In this document: positions 30,196-38,495 of the stretch, in pieces
Position numbering within the stretch: the first letter of the stretch is position 1
How the letters are laid out: each line of letters starts with the position of its first letter
Source: a virus
DNA: 64,000 nt
IMG/VR virus record: IMGVR_UViG_3300044835_000075
Span: 43,375 to 107,374 of that record
Strand: one strand, 5' to 3'
Notes under the pieces: model-generated
Databases searched by the model: none
What the model was told of the DNA's origin: nothing
What the model saw: the letters and a program-made list of their open reading frames with translations, nothing else
Made by a program: the position numbers and the translations under genes

Positions 30196-30711
30196 TTGTA
30201 CAACGACCCCCGCTACGACCCCTACGACGACCAGCTCAAGGCCGTCCAGAAGGAGAACGACCAGTACGCGCACGGCATGACCGGCGAGGAGATCGCGACC
30301 GAGGCCCGCGACCGGTCCCACCTGCTGCGCAACAACTTCACCGGCCCGTGGATCCGCGAGGACGGCCTGATCAAGTTCCGGCCGCAGCCGCCGCGCTCCC
30401 CGGTCCCGAACTACCTCGGCCCCTTCGCCGTCGGCGACAAAGTGATCGTCAACAGCGGCATTGCTATCGGCGTCATCGAGTACGCCGACGCCACCGGGAT
30501 GCTCGTCGTGCCCGAGCCGCCGCACATACCGATCGAGTCCGAGCCGGGCGCCTGGTTCCCCGCCACCGGCATCCACTCCATCACCCCGTTCGACCGGTTC
30601 CCCCGCCCACCCGTCGAGCCTGACGAATTCGACGAGCCGTCCGGGATCCCCGACGAGTCGCTCCCGATGAACCCGCCGCCCACCCTTCCGCCCGAGCAGG
30701 GGATGTTCTGA
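30196..30711 (+). CDS. Hypothetical protein, 171 aa; start uncertain
   Basis: The coding bias begins near 30196, where only a TTG is available and no ribosome site is visible; an ATG at 30280 is the alternative. The middle (FAVGDKVIVNSGIAIGVIEYAD) is like a small SH3/KOW-type barrel. The C-terminal 50 residues are proline-rich and acidic. No family recognised. Confidence 0.6.
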   Translation: MYNDPRYDPYDDQLKAVQKENDQYAHGMTGEEIATEARDRSHLLRNNFTGPWIREDGLIKFRPQPPRSPVPNYLGPFAVGDKVIVNSGIAIGVIEYADATGMLVVPEPPHIPIESEPGAWFPATGIHSITPFDRFPRPPVEPDEFDEPSGIPDESLPMNPPPTLPPEQGMF

Positions 30712-31265
30712 TGCCTGAAGACACGCACGCCTGGCGCACGACGCGGCAGTTCGGCAATGCGATCCGCGCGGCCCTCGCCGCCTGCAAGGCCCTCTACGAC
30801 GACGTGATCATCCCCTACAACGAGGCCCACCCGGGTACCGAACTGATCCGCGCCACGCCTGGTCCGACGTCGTTCGACCACCGCATCGACGGCTTCACCG
30901 ACGGCGACAAGAAGTCGCCGCTGCCGGACGGGCTGAGCCGCGCACAGAAGCGCTGGTGGCTGGTCCCGGTGCGCGGGAAGGCCGGTGACCCGTGGCGCGC
31001 GGTGCTCGCCCAGATGAACACCATGCCGAAGGTCGGCAAAGTGTTCCGCGACTTCGGGTTCCCGGTCTACACGATCAAGGGCAGCTGGATCTCCCGCACG
31101 CGGGTGTTCGACGACGGCACCGACGTCTACCTCACCAGCACCCAGGACGTCTTGGAGCAGCACCCGTGCGACCACGTGGTGCCGGTCAAGATGTCGGAGT
31201 ACCACGCCGCCCGCGAGGCTGCTGCTGCCGCCGCTGATTCTCCTGCGGTGGGTGACCTCGCATGA
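30711..31265 (+). CDS. Hypothetical protein, 184 aa
   Basis: ATG overlaps the previous stop. N-terminal helices rich in Ala, a basic centre (SRAQKRWWLVPVRGKAGDPWRAV), a beta-rich C-terminal half and an alanine-rich tail. No motif recognised. Confidence 0.65.
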   Translation: MPEDTHAWRTTRQFGNAIRAALAACKALYDDVIIPYNEAHPGTELIRATPGPTSFDHRIDGFTDGDKKSPLPDGLSRAQKRWWLVPVRGKAGDPWRAVLAQMNTMPKVGKVFRDFGFPVYTIKGSWISRTRVFDDGTDVYLTSTQDVLEQHPCDHVVPVKMSEYHAAREAAAAAADSPAVGDLA

Positions 31266-31585
31266 TGGGCTGCACGCGCCCCGGACTGCTGATCAGCGAC
31301 GCATCCGGCGGCGGCGCCCGGGTGCTGAAGTACCCGCTGGCGTTGGAGTCGGTGACGTCGCTGGTCCTGCCGCCGGACGCGCCGATCCTGAAGATCGCCG
31401 AGCAGCACGGCGGGATCATGCTGTGGGCGGTGATGCGGCAGGACAGGCCGACGGAGCCGCCGATGGAGAAGCGGCACTTCTACGTCGTCGGCACCGGTGA
31501 CCTGATCCCGTCGGTGTGCCACACCTACCACGATTCGGTGTTCATCGACCAATACGTCCTCCACGTCTTCGAGGGGTTCCGGTAA
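31262..31585 (+). CDS. Small phage protein with HFYVVGTG motif, 107 aa
   Basis: ATGA overlap. The C-terminal half, RHFYVVGTGDLIP...FIDQYVLHVFE, matches a short beta protein that recurs in phages (H-YVVGTG...VWHVFE pattern, DUF7352-type as I recall it). Function unknown. Confidence 0.65.
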   Translation: MMGCTRPGLLISDASGGGARVLKYPLALESVTSLVLPPDAPILKIAEQHGGIMLWAVMRQDRPTEPPMEKRHFYVVGTGDLIPSVCHTYHDSVFIDQYVLHVFEGFR

Positions 31586-31824
31586 TGGTAATGAAGTTCG
31601 TTCTCAAAGTTGTCATCCGCATTATCGACAGGCGGTGGAACAAGCGCATCCATCACTTCCTTCGCGTCATGGACCTCTGCGAGGAGGCGAACCCGAACGA
31701 CATCGCGCACAAGGAAGAGCACGCCCGGTTCCGTATGGTCATGGCCGACGATCTTGCCCGTTGGCACGCGAAGCGGGATGCGCTTCTGGTGCAGAGCAAG
31801 CAGAAAAGCGACGCGGGCAACTAG
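31585..31824 (+). CDS. Small basic protein, 79 aa
   Basis: ATG shares a base with the previous stop (TAATG); a second ATG two codons on is possible. A hydrophobic, basic N-terminus (MKFVLKVVIRIIDRRWNKRIHH) and a charged helix with several His. Could associate with the membrane as an amphipathic peptide. Confidence 0.55.
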   Translation: MVMKFVLKVVIRIIDRRWNKRIHHFLRVMDLCEEANPNDIAHKEEHARFRMVMADDLARWHAKRDALLVQSKQKSDAGN

Positions 31825-31865
31825 CCCGGCCGACCCCGGAAGTATCAACCGAAAGGACGCCCGCC

Positions 31866-32330
31866 ATGGCTTTCAATTTCCGACTTCCCGACACCGACAT
31901 TCCTCCGCTGGAACGCCCGGAAGGGAGCATCAACGCCAAGTTGCACGAATTAGCGGTCGTCCGCGAACACGTCGGTGACATCAGCGGAATGCTGCTGCTG
32001 CTCCCCCGCACCGGCATCATCGTCACCCCGATCAAAATGACCACTTCGGGGTGGGGGTGCCGCATTGTCGAGGGCAACGACGTGTACCCGCGCGGCGGCT
32101 ACGACATCGACGTGTCCAACTGGGAGTTGCAGCGCGCCCCCGAGGCGCTCGTGCTGCCTGTGTCGGTGTGCGAGCGGGGCGTCGAGTACGGAGTGCTCCC
32201 CTGGGCCACGCCGAGTGCGGAACCGGTCTGGTACCGCTCCGAGGCCGAGGCGCGCGCGGCGTTCGACCCGGACAAGGACTACCTGTTCAGCCGGGAGGCC
32301 CACTACGCCGCTCCGAAGCGGGTGGAGTGA
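31866..32330 (+). CDS. Hypothetical protein, 154 aa
   Basis: ATG at 31866 after GAAAGGA. An alpha/beta protein (LHELAVVREHVGDISGMLLLLPRTGIIVTP). C-terminal segment acidic. No family recognised. Confidence 0.65.
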   Translation: MAFNFRLPDTDIPPLERPEGSINAKLHELAVVREHVGDISGMLLLLPRTGIIVTPIKMTTSGWGCRIVEGNDVYPRGGYDIDVSNWELQRAPEALVLPVSVCERGVEYGVLPWATPSAEPVWYRSEAEARAAFDPDKDYLFSREAHYAAPKRVE

Positions 32331-32875
32331 TGCGGCTCGAACGCTCGGCCTCCGGTGACCAGCAGGTAGCTTTCCCCGACGACCAGCCGGACGACATGCT
32401 CTACGACTCGCTGGCGGGATGCCCGTTCTGCGAGCGGTTGAAGACCCTGGAGTTCGAGGCCGCCAACGCCGACGCGGTCACGTTCGCCCCGCTCAACCCG
32501 GTGGTGCCCGGTCACATGCTGGTCGTGCCGCGTCATCACGTGGCGAATGCGGCGGTGTCGCCGTACATCACCGGCACGACGGTGGCGTACGCCTGTGAGC
32601 GGGTGCGGGCGATGGGCCAGGACTCGAACATGATCATCAATGTCGGGAAGGACGCGGGGCAATCCGTGTTCCACCTCCATGTCCACATCTTGCCTCGGGT
32701 TCCGGGCGACGACGTGGTCATGCCGTGGACGCGGCGCACGCGCAACGCGATGGAGGAGACGGTGATGGCGGCGGGCTACAAGGCGCTCAACACCCCGCCG
32801 GTCGAGCCGCAGGTACGCACAGTCGTCTGCTACCTGCCTCCGGGGTATGGCCCGATGAGGGAGCGTGGCCGGTGA
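32330..32875 (+). CDS. HIT-family protein, 181 aa
   Basis: Histidine triad His115-Leu-His117-Val-His119 (VFHLHVHILPR) is present, with the usual preceding CPFC (Cys31, Cys34) zinc pair and the NPVVPGHMLVVPRHHV strand. HIT proteins hydrolyse or transfer nucleotides bound through an AMP-ester, e.g. Ap4A or AMP-lysine. It lies in the same operon as a Nudix enzyme, so both may act on host or phage nucleotide metabolites. Confidence 0.9.
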   Translation: MRLERSASGDQQVAFPDDQPDDMLYDSLAGCPFCERLKTLEFEAANADAVTFAPLNPVVPGHMLVVPRHHVANAAVSPYITGTTVAYACERVRAMGQDSNMIINVGKDAGQSVFHLHVHILPRVPGDDVVMPWTRRTRNAMEETVMAAGYKALNTPPVEPQVRTVVCYLPPGYGPMRERGR

Positions 32876-33081
32876 GCTGGTGGAACCTGGCCGGGATCCT
32901 CGCGGTCACCCTGTACCTGTGGGCCGGGTTCTGCCTGGCGTTGGAGGTGGACAAGGAGATCACCGCGTCGTTTCCGGTGCCGGAGGCGCTTCGGCGGGGG
33001 CTGGCGGTGCTGATGCTCGTGGGCTGGCTTCCGGTACTGATAGCGGGTGCCCTGACGGGGAAGAGCGGTGAAGGCAAGTGA
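32872..33081 (+). CDS. Two-span membrane protein, 69 aa
   Basis: GTGA overlap. Two hydrophobic segments (about 6-24 and 46-62) joined by an acidic/basic linker. Function unknown. Confidence 0.65.
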   Translation: MSWWNLAGILAVTLYLWAGFCLALEVDKEITASFPVPEALRRGLAVLMLVGWLPVLIAGALTGKSGEGK

Positions 33082-33130
33082 GCAGGAAACGGAGACGGCG
33101 GCCTATGGGCAGACACAGGGGACGCGATGA
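33068..33130 (+). CDS. Possible 20-residue coupled peptide
   Basis: GTG at 33068, inside the end of the membrane protein gene, reads to a TGA that overlaps the ATG at 33127 (ATGA). The peptide is KASEQETETAAYGQTQGTR. Overlap geometry favours translation; length argues against a confident call. Confidence 0.3.
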   Translation: MKASEQETETAAYGQTQGTR

Positions 33131-33312
33131 GGTCGGTGAATCACCGGATCCAGCAGGTGGACCGGGAGCTGCTGAGATTCGTTGGCCTGGGGACGGACCC
33201 GCAGGGGAGGGACCCGGCGAACCGGTTGCTCGACGAGCGGTTGATCTTGATGGACGAGCGGGACCGAGGGTTCCGTCTCACCGATCGCCGGAGGGTCACG
33301 CCGACCACTTGA
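33127..33312 (+). CDS. Hypothetical charged protein, 61 aa
   Basis: The frame from ATG 33127 has near-uniform G/C third positions, unlike the longer overlapping frame from 33078. Helical and highly charged (QVDRELLRFVGLG..RLLDERLILMDERDRGF). Function unknown. Confidence 0.6.
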   Translation: MRSVNHRIQQVDRELLRFVGLGTDPQGRDPANRLLDERLILMDERDRGFRLTDRRRVTPTT

Positions 33313-33398
33313 CGTTGCCGCCCGTCGACAGTCTGGAGCTGCCGACACCGATTTTCGACGAGATGATGAAGGGATCCGCGTGGCAGACAGCGAGCTGA
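33309..33398 (+). CDS. Possible 29-residue peptide, TTG start
   Basis: TTG overlaps the stop of the previous gene (TTGA) with GGAGGG about 13 bases upstream. Reads LPPVDSLELPTPIFDEMMK...; third positions are GC-rich. It overlaps the start of the next gene by 19 bases. Confidence 0.3.
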   Translation: MTLPPVDSLELPTPIFDEMMKGSAWQTAS

Positions 33399-33697
33399 CC
33401 GAGGACCAGCGGCTACTGAAGGCCGCGTTGCTGGCCCTCAAGGACGTGCACACGGCGTGGGCGGTCGCGGTGGACGCGGTAGATGCGGTCACGGCGTCGG
33501 AGTGGGTCGAGGATGCCGACGCCGAGGAGATGGACAACCAGGTCGACGAGGTCGCCGCCGGGCTGGGCAGGGTGCTGGGGGGTCTGGCGGTCATCGCTGG
33601 CCGGTTGGCGCTGTCCGAACTGGTGGCGGCGGAGATCGCGGAGGTCGAGGCGGTGTCGGGTCCGCCGGACATCCGCGACAAGCTGGCCCGGGATTAA
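33380..33697 (+). CDS. Hypothetical acidic protein, 105 aa
   Basis: GTG at 33380 after AAGGGA. Helical, strongly acidic (WVEDADAEEMDNQVDEV), then an Ala/Leu-rich helix that is moderately hydrophobic. Last gene of the operon begun at 26203. Confidence 0.65.
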   Translation: MADSELTEDQRLLKAALLALKDVHTAWAVAVDAVDAVTASEWVEDADAEEMDNQVDEVAAGLGRVLGGLAVIAGRLALSELVAAEIAEVEAVSGPPDIRDKLARD

Positions 33698-33705
33698 TCC
33701 AATAA

Positions 33706-33735
33706 TTGACTAGCCGCTCTCCTCTCGGCTAAGGT
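33706..33735 (+). promoter_or_regulatory. Promoter, operator class
   Basis: TTGACT at 33706-33711, 18-nt spacer AGCCG...CGGC, -10 TAAGGT at 33730-33735, RNA start GTTCCGC at 33743. Both operator halves (TAGCCG, CGGCTA) intact. Drives 33774-38932. Confidence 0.9.
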
Positions 33736-33773
33736 GCTCAGTGTTCCGCACCGCCGAGAGGAGAGCGTTTTTC

Positions 33774-34073
33774 ATGGCAAAGAAGTCCGCACCGGGGTCA
33801 CGCACCCCGAAACTCGCCAGCCCCCGAGGCCCCGGCGCCAATCAGTTCGAGCCCACCGGGCCCATCGACTACATCGTCGAACTGCACCCCGATACCCCCG
33901 GCATCCCCCCCCACTTCGAACGCGTCGGCGCCAGCTCCCCCGCCGAGGCCTACTCGAAGGTAGCCCGCACGCTCACCGACGCCTGGCTCATCTACCGCCT
34001 CTACGTCGCCGTCGAACCCGTCGCCTGGCAGCCACTCGACGACGCCACCGGGTCGCCGCTGAAGGGCAGGTGA
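33774..34073 (+). CDS. Hypothetical protein, 99 aa
   Basis: ATG at 33774 after GAGAGGAGAG, a very strong site. A basic, disordered N-terminus (AKKSAPGSRTPKLASPRG), then DYIVELHPDTPGIPPHFERVGA and a helix. First gene of its operon. No family recognised. Confidence 0.7.
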   Translation: MAKKSAPGSRTPKLASPRGPGANQFEPTGPIDYIVELHPDTPGIPPHFERVGASSPAEAYSKVARTLTDAWLIYRLYVAVEPVAWQPLDDATGSPLKGR

Positions 34074-34076
34074 GAC

Positions 34077-34709
34077 GTGGCCAACGACAAACCCGGCCGC
34101 CCCGTCGACAAAGGCCCCTGCACCGCGCAGAAGCACAACCCGACGCCCCACGGCTACCGCCGGGGCTGCCGCTGCCCCGAGGCCCGCGCCGCGTGGACCG
34201 CCTACCAGTCCGACTACCAGGCCCGACGCCGCACCGGTGAAGCCCGCCCCCGCACATTCAACCCCGAGACCCAGCTGATCAGGCAACGCGAGAAGCAACT
34301 ACGAGAGGAGGCCGAGAAGATGCGCAAGTTCAAGCTCGCCCAGGACATCGCCGACCGCAACCACGCCCTCGCCGTCTGCGCCCAGCGCCGCCTGCGCGCC
34401 CTCATGCGCATCGGCTACACCCAAGCCAACCTCACCACCCTCACCGGCCTGGGCGCCACCACCATCATCAGCATCACCGGAAACAAGCCGGGAAGCATCC
34501 GGCCCGCCACCGCCGAACTGGTCAAAGCCGTCTACGACACCTGCCAGTTCATCCAAGGCCCCAGCAAAATCGCCGCGATGTACGCCCACGGGCGCGGCTA
34601 CCTCCCCCCGGCCGCCTGGGATCCGCACGACCTCGACGACCCCGACGCCGAACCCACCTGGCCCCGCCGCAAGCCCGCTGCCCAGCAGCTCAGGAGTTGC
34701 CCGTCATGA
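34077..34709 (+). CDS. HTH DNA-binding protein with Cys motif, 210 aa
   Basis: GTG at 34077. Residues 14-55 (CTAQKHNPTPHGYRRGCRCPEARAAW) match a short Cys/His motif (HG-RRGCRC-EAR-A) common in actinobacterial DNA-binding proteins. Residues 105-165 form an Xre-like helix-turn-helix (LRALMRIGYTQANLTTLTGLGATTIISI..). A regulator early in the operator-class operon, hence a candidate for the protein that binds TAGCCG-N8-CGGCTA. Confidence 0.75.
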   Translation: MANDKPGRPVDKGPCTAQKHNPTPHGYRRGCRCPEARAAWTAYQSDYQARRRTGEARPRTFNPETQLIRQREKQLREEAEKMRKFKLAQDIADRNHALAVCAQRRLRALMRIGYTQANLTTLTGLGATTIISITGNKPGSIRPATAELVKAVYDTCQFIQGPSKIAAMYAHGRGYLPPAAWDPHDLDDPDAEPTWPRRKPAAQQLRSCPS

Positions 34710-34963
34710 CCGACCCCGCCGCTGCCCTCGCCGCGATCATGGCCCGCCTCAACCGCTACATCGGCCAGCCGTGCACCGTGCCCACCCGCAAGGGGGGCCG
34801 CGTCACCGGCACCCTGTCCGGCTACGAACTGCGCGAGATCGACGGGTCGGTGTGGGTCACCTTCCGCGAACACGGCCGCCCCGTCGAAGCCACCGGCTAC
34901 CCCGAGTCGGCGAAAACTCTCCCTTCTCAGCCTGCCCAGATCGAAGAGAAAGGCCAGCAGTGA
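34706..34963 (+). CDS. Hypothetical protein, 85 aa
   Basis: ATGA overlap, AGGAG upstream. Small beta-rich domain (GQPCTVPTRKGGRVTGTLSGYELREIDGSVWVTF), like an Sm/SH3 barrel. Unknown function. Confidence 0.65.
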   Translation: MTDPAAALAAIMARLNRYIGQPCTVPTRKGGRVTGTLSGYELREIDGSVWVTFREHGRPVEATGYPESAKTLPSQPAQIEEKGQQ

Positions 34964-35481
34964 TCACGATCGACATCACCATCACCGACGACGACAGCGA
35001 CGAAAACGTATCCATCGGCTTCGCCGTCGCCAGCCCCGACCGCGTTCGGGCCGCCGTCGCCCGCGCCGCCAACGCGGCCTGCCTCGCCGGTGGCTACGAA
35101 ACCCTGCAAGAGCAGGCCACCCGAGTCGCACCGCTCGTATTCCCGCCGTCGGAAGTGCAGCGCCGGGCATCCCGGTTGGCCGCCGCGATCGACTCGAAGT
35201 TCCCCGAGGAGCTTGACAAGGCGCGCACCGCCCACCGGCTCGGGCAGCTCGCCAACCGCAACCGCGTCGCCACACGGACCGAGTTCGGTCCCACCATGAC
35301 CCCCGGCGCGATCGAGACCCTCGACACCGCGCTCGAAGCGCTCGGCGACCTGCTCGGCACGCTCAAGCGGATCAACCCGGAGTCGAGCACCGCCGACGGC
35401 CTGACCACGATCCCGGTCACCGAAGAGGTCACCTTCACCACGCACGGCGCGGCCTCGTTCATCGGAAAGGACGAGTCCTGA
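34960..35481 (+). CDS. Hypothetical protein, 173 aa
   Basis: GTGA overlap. A beta-rich acidic N-terminus (ITIDITITDDDSDENVSIGF) and a helical remainder. Coupled to both neighbours. No family recognised. Confidence 0.65.
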   Translation: MITIDITITDDDSDENVSIGFAVASPDRVRAAVARAANAACLAGGYETLQEQATRVAPLVFPPSEVQRRASRLAAAIDSKFPEELDKARTAHRLGQLANRNRVATRTEFGPTMTPGAIETLDTALEALGDLLGTLKRINPESSTADGLTTIPVTEEVTFTTHGAASFIGKDES

Positions 35482-35891
35482 TGCTGATCATCAAGGGTCC
35501 GGGCAAGGGCCGCACCGTGAGGGCGCACCAGTGGTCGAACGACTGGATCTCAGCCGACGACGAGAACGGCAAACCGCTGATCCTCTCCCCGCGATCGGTG
35601 AGGCTCGACGACGAGGAGATCGCCCGCTTCCGCGCCACCCTCGACGCGACCCGAATCGGGTACTTCTGGAAGTGGTGGGAGCTGCTCGACGACGGCACCT
35701 TCCTGGGTATCCGGCCGCACCCCTCCGGCGGCGGCCTCGGCCTGAACAGCACCCGCACGATCCGCAAGTCCTCCGAAGAAGCAGGGCCGTGCACGTGCCA
35801 GCCGGTGGGCCGGATCTGCCGCCGCTGCAAGGCGCTCGGCCGCGAATTCAACGTGCCCGTCACCCAGGGGAAGGTCAGTACCGATGGATGA
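35481..35891 (+). CDS. Hypothetical protein with zinc-knuckle-like end, 136 aa
   Basis: ATG overlaps previous stop. C-terminal CTCQPVGRICRRC (residues about 102-114) could bind zinc; the first 60 residues are beta-rich. Function unknown. Confidence 0.65.
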   Translation: MLIIKGPGKGRTVRAHQWSNDWISADDENGKPLILSPRSVRLDDEEIARFRATLDATRIGYFWKWWELLDDGTFLGIRPHPSGGGLGLNSTRTIRKSSEEAGPCTCQPVGRICRRCKALGREFNVPVTQGKVSTDG

Positions 35892-36384
35892 CATCGTGTT
35901 CAGCCGCGTCACCGACGCGCCGACCATCACCGGCAAGCAGGGCCAGATGCTCCGCACCGTCCTGTCCGAGGCCAACGCGCCCGGCCTGGGCTTCTCCTGG
36001 CTCGAAGTCACCATGCCCTCATCCGCCGAAGGCATCTCCGTCCCCCACGTGCACCGCTACAGCGCCATCGCGGTCCGGCTGCGCACCGGGCGGGGCGTCA
36101 CCCTCACCGGCGACGACCTGAGCCACTACGACGCACACGGCCCTGGCGAGGTGGTCGCGGTCAAAGCGAACGTCCTGCACGTCGCGGTCAACCTCGACCC
36201 CGGCCTGCCCGACGGCTCCGTCCCTGGCTTCACGATCGTCGGCGACGAGATCCGCAACGACCCGCACGGCAACAACGACGTCATCGCGTTCCCCGAGATG
36301 CACGACCTCGCCCGGCGCCGCGCCGCGCAGGTCCGCGCACTGGACGCGGCCGGTGCCCTGCTCGACCGGGGTGACCTGCCGTGA
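35884..36384 (+). CDS. Cupin-like protein, 166 aa
   Basis: Contains a cupin-type double strand with metal ligands: PHVHRYSAIAVRLRTGRG (His-X-His) and, about 45 residues later, VKANVLHVAV (His). Cupins include isomerases, dioxygenases and sugar binders; which this is cannot be told. It overlaps both neighbours by a few bases. Confidence 0.65.
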   Translation: MDDIVFSRVTDAPTITGKQGQMLRTVLSEANAPGLGFSWLEVTMPSSAEGISVPHVHRYSAIAVRLRTGRGVTLTGDDLSHYDAHGPGEVVAVKANVLHVAVNLDPGLPDGSVPGFTIVGDEIRNDPHGNNDVIAFPEMHDLARRRAAQVRALDAAGALLDRGDLP

Positions 36385-36632
36385 GCCAGCCGGAGGAACT
36401 GCCGTGGGTGACCGAGCAGGAGATCGTCGACACCGAGTGGTACCGCGACGGGGTGGAGTTCATGGACAGGACTGTCCGGGCCCGCGTCACCTCGCGCGGC
36501 TCGATGTCGTGGCTGCTGCCGGTGCACATGCTGCCGCCGGGCGTGGACACCCTGATGGGTGTCCCGGTCCGCCGGGGGCCGGTGTCCAAGCCGATGGTGG
36601 TCTACCTCGCCGGTGAGGGGCTGGACGGATGA
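36381..36632 (+). CDS. Hypothetical protein, 83 aa
   Basis: GTGA overlap. A mixed alpha/beta peptide (VTEQEIVDTEWYRDGVEFMDRTVRARV, hyphen-free block) with a C-terminal MGVPVRRGPVSKPMVVYL. No family recognised. Confidence 0.6.
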   Translation: MSQPEELPWVTEQEIVDTEWYRDGVEFMDRTVRARVTSRGSMSWLLPVHMLPPGVDTLMGVPVRRGPVSKPMVVYLAGEGLDG

Positions 36633-37033
36633 CGGTGTACGTGGACTCCGTGCAGATCCCGGAGACGGTGGACGGGCGGCGCGCCAAGTGGTCGCACCTG
36701 GCCAGCGACCAGTACGACCCGGCCGAGCTGCACGCGTTCGCGAAGCGAATCGGGCTCAAGCGGGAGTGGTTCCAGTGCCACTCGAAGATCCACACCGGGG
36801 TGGCGCCGCCGTGGCTGTGGCACTACGACGTCACTGACTCCAAACGGGCCGCCGCGCTGGCCGCCGGTGCCGAGCTGCTCGTCGGCTGGTCACTCGGCCA
36901 CATCATCACAGCCAAGCGGGACCGGTTCAACGCACTGTCCGAAGAGGACCAGGCAGCAGAGCAGGCGCGATGGAAATCCGTAGCGCTCGGCACCGACTCC
37001 TTTGACACGCCAACACTTTTCGGGGGCCAGTGA
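36629..37033 (+). CDS. DUF4031-like protein, 134 aa
   Basis: Matches the DUF4031 pattern: a VYVD start, KWSHLASDQYDPAELHAFA, GLKREWFQ, HYDVT, and KRAAALAAGAELL. This small alpha/beta family is frequent in actinobacteria and phages; biochemical role unknown. ATGA overlap with the preceding gene. Confidence 0.8.
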   Translation: MTVYVDSVQIPETVDGRRAKWSHLASDQYDPAELHAFAKRIGLKREWFQCHSKIHTGVAPPWLWHYDVTDSKRAAALAAGAELLVGWSLGHIITAKRDRFNALSEEDQAAEQARWKSVALGTDSFDTPTLFGGQ

Positions 37034-37248
37034 TGGCATACGCGCGGAAGGGCGAAGGCGGTAGCGACGTCCACGTCTACAGGTCCTCCCGAGGGCTTGT
37101 CTGCTGCGGGCGCACGATCACCTCGACCGAGGCGATGGTCACCCACCTCGAAGAACACATGGACAACAACGACAACGTCCCGTGGGACGTGATTCCCAAC
37201 CTGCGCGCCGACGACGCGGAGAACTTCCCGAAAGGACAACGATCATGA
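37033..37248 (+). CDS. Small C2H2-type zinc protein, 71 aa
   Basis: ATG at 37033 (TGATG overlap). LVCCGRTITSTEAMVTHLEEHM has the Cys-Cys...His-X3-His spacing of a C2H2-like finger, seen in other small phage proteins. Likely nucleic-acid or protein binding. Confidence 0.65.
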   Translation: MAYARKGEGGSDVHVYRSSRGLVCCGRTITSTEAMVTHLEEHMDNNDNVPWDVIPNLRADDAENFPKGQRS

Positions 37249-37727
37249 ACGTGAGGAAGAAGTGGTTCGGCGGCCGGGGCACCGGCCGCGCACAAGGCGA
37301 CTCGACGGCGGATCCGATCGGCACCTGCCGCCGCTCACCGGACGGCGAGTGGCTGGCGATCATGTGGCCGTCGCGTCCGAGCCCGTACATCTGGGCCGTC
37401 ACCGACTACGTCGGCTCGGTCGGGTTCGAGCCCGCCGACCGGGTGGCGCACTGGCCGATCGTGGGCGCCGCGCCGGGTTCACCGGCGGCAGGCATGAGCC
37501 TCACGCCGCATCCGGCGCCGCCGAGGGTGGAGGAGAACCGGCTGACCGTGACGTCGGCGCCGCCGCCTGAGGACGGGGCGGTGTGCGCGAACACGCAATG
37601 CCAGCACGCCTACGCCGAGCACCGGGGCGGGATTTCCCGCACGAAGTGCGTGCACGCCGGGGACGACCGCCCCTGCCTGTGCCCGCGCTTCTACGTCGAG
37701 GCTCGGGGAGTCGGTGCACTGCTGTGA
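37245..37727 (+). CDS. Hypothetical protein with Cys-rich end, 160 aa
   Basis: ATG at 37245 inside the end of the previous gene, after AAAGGA. The C-terminal 50 residues carry CANTQCQHAYAEH, KCVHAG and CLCPRF, enough ligands for a zinc ribbon. N-terminal part basic. Confidence 0.65.
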   Translation: MNVRKKWFGGRGTGRAQGDSTADPIGTCRRSPDGEWLAIMWPSRPSPYIWAVTDYVGSVGFEPADRVAHWPIVGAAPGSPAAGMSLTPHPAPPRVEENRLTVTSAPPPEDGAVCANTQCQHAYAEHRGGISRTKCVHAGDDRPCLCPRFYVEARGVGALL

Positions 37728-38053
37728 GCACTGTCCCGATCGGCTACTTCCTCAACTCCGAGGCCTACTTCCACGACGCGCTGGGTGAGGACGACAAGCT
37801 CTCGATCGACGTGCACCCGGTCGAGGGGTACGACGGCGAAAGCTGGGAGTTCTACGCCCACATGGTCGACATCGACAGTTCCCCGTGTCTGGAACTGGAG
37901 TTCTATCACGACAGCGTGCAGGCCTTCGCCGACCGGCCGGACCTGTTCGTCGCCATCGCGGCCGCGAAGCCGAACACGTTGGACGAGTTTCGCGCGGTGC
38001 TCGACTCGGTCGGTGCCCGCGATGTCACGACACGGACCAGGCCGACGTCATGA
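37724..38053 (+). CDS. Hypothetical protein, 109 aa
   Basis: GTGA overlap. Acidic and alpha/beta (EDDKLSIDVHPVEGYDGESWEFYAH split by no gaps). No family recognised. Confidence 0.6.
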   Translation: MSTVPIGYFLNSEAYFHDALGEDDKLSIDVHPVEGYDGESWEFYAHMVDIDSSPCLELEFYHDSVQAFADRPDLFVAIAAAKPNTLDEFRAVLDSVGARDVTTRTRPTS

Positions 38054-38235
38054 GACTGCCGCTGCGCTGGTACTGGAAGATCTATCCACTCAATGCCGTG
38101 GTGACGCGGGTGTGGATGGCGTGGATGTGGCTCACCGGCCGCCCGTGGCGCGAGGGGCGCGGCGACATCAGTGGGCCGCCGGACTGGCTGCACCGCAGGG
38201 AACGCCAACGCAAACGAGAGGGCCGAAACCGATGA
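38050..38235 (+). CDS. Small basic, Trp-rich protein, 61 aa
   Basis: ATGA overlap. WYWKIYPLNAVVTRVWMAWMWL is hydrophobic and Trp-rich and probably lies at the membrane; the tail is very basic (RRERQRKREGRNR). Function unknown. Confidence 0.6.
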   Translation: MRLPLRWYWKIYPLNAVVTRVWMAWMWLTGRPWREGRGDISGPPDWLHRRERQRKREGRNR

Positions 38236-38495
38236 ACGACACGCCACCCATCACCGATCCCGAGGTGATCCGCAAGGCCGAGCTGGCCGTCGACGGCTGG
38301 GATTTCGATCGCGAGTGGCCTGCCGAGGCGGTCAGGCCTGCCGCCGAGCGCCCGAACGGCGTCGCTTGGTCGGACGCCTACCTGCGGTCCGAGTCGGCGT
38401 TCCGCGCACCGATGGAGAAGTCGCTGATCGAGCCGCCGACGCCCGCGCTCAAGCCGAACCGCGCCGAGCGCCGGGCACGCCGGAGGTCGAGGTGA
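38232..38495 (+). CDS. Hypothetical protein, 87 aa
   Basis: ATGA overlap. Acidic first half, C-terminus basic (KPNRAERRARRRSR), a tail type common in actinophage proteins. Function unknown. Confidence 0.6.
   Translation: MNDTPPITDPEVIRKAELAVDGWDFDREWPAEAVRPAAERPNGVAWSDAYLRSESAFRAPMEKSLIEPPTPALKPNRAERRARRRSR

Noticed and set aside
33078-33398. 106-codon frame starting GTGA after the membrane protein
   Set aside because: Third codon positions are mixed over its first two thirds, whereas the overlapping frame from 33127 is strongly biased. Kept only as the short TTG frame at its end.
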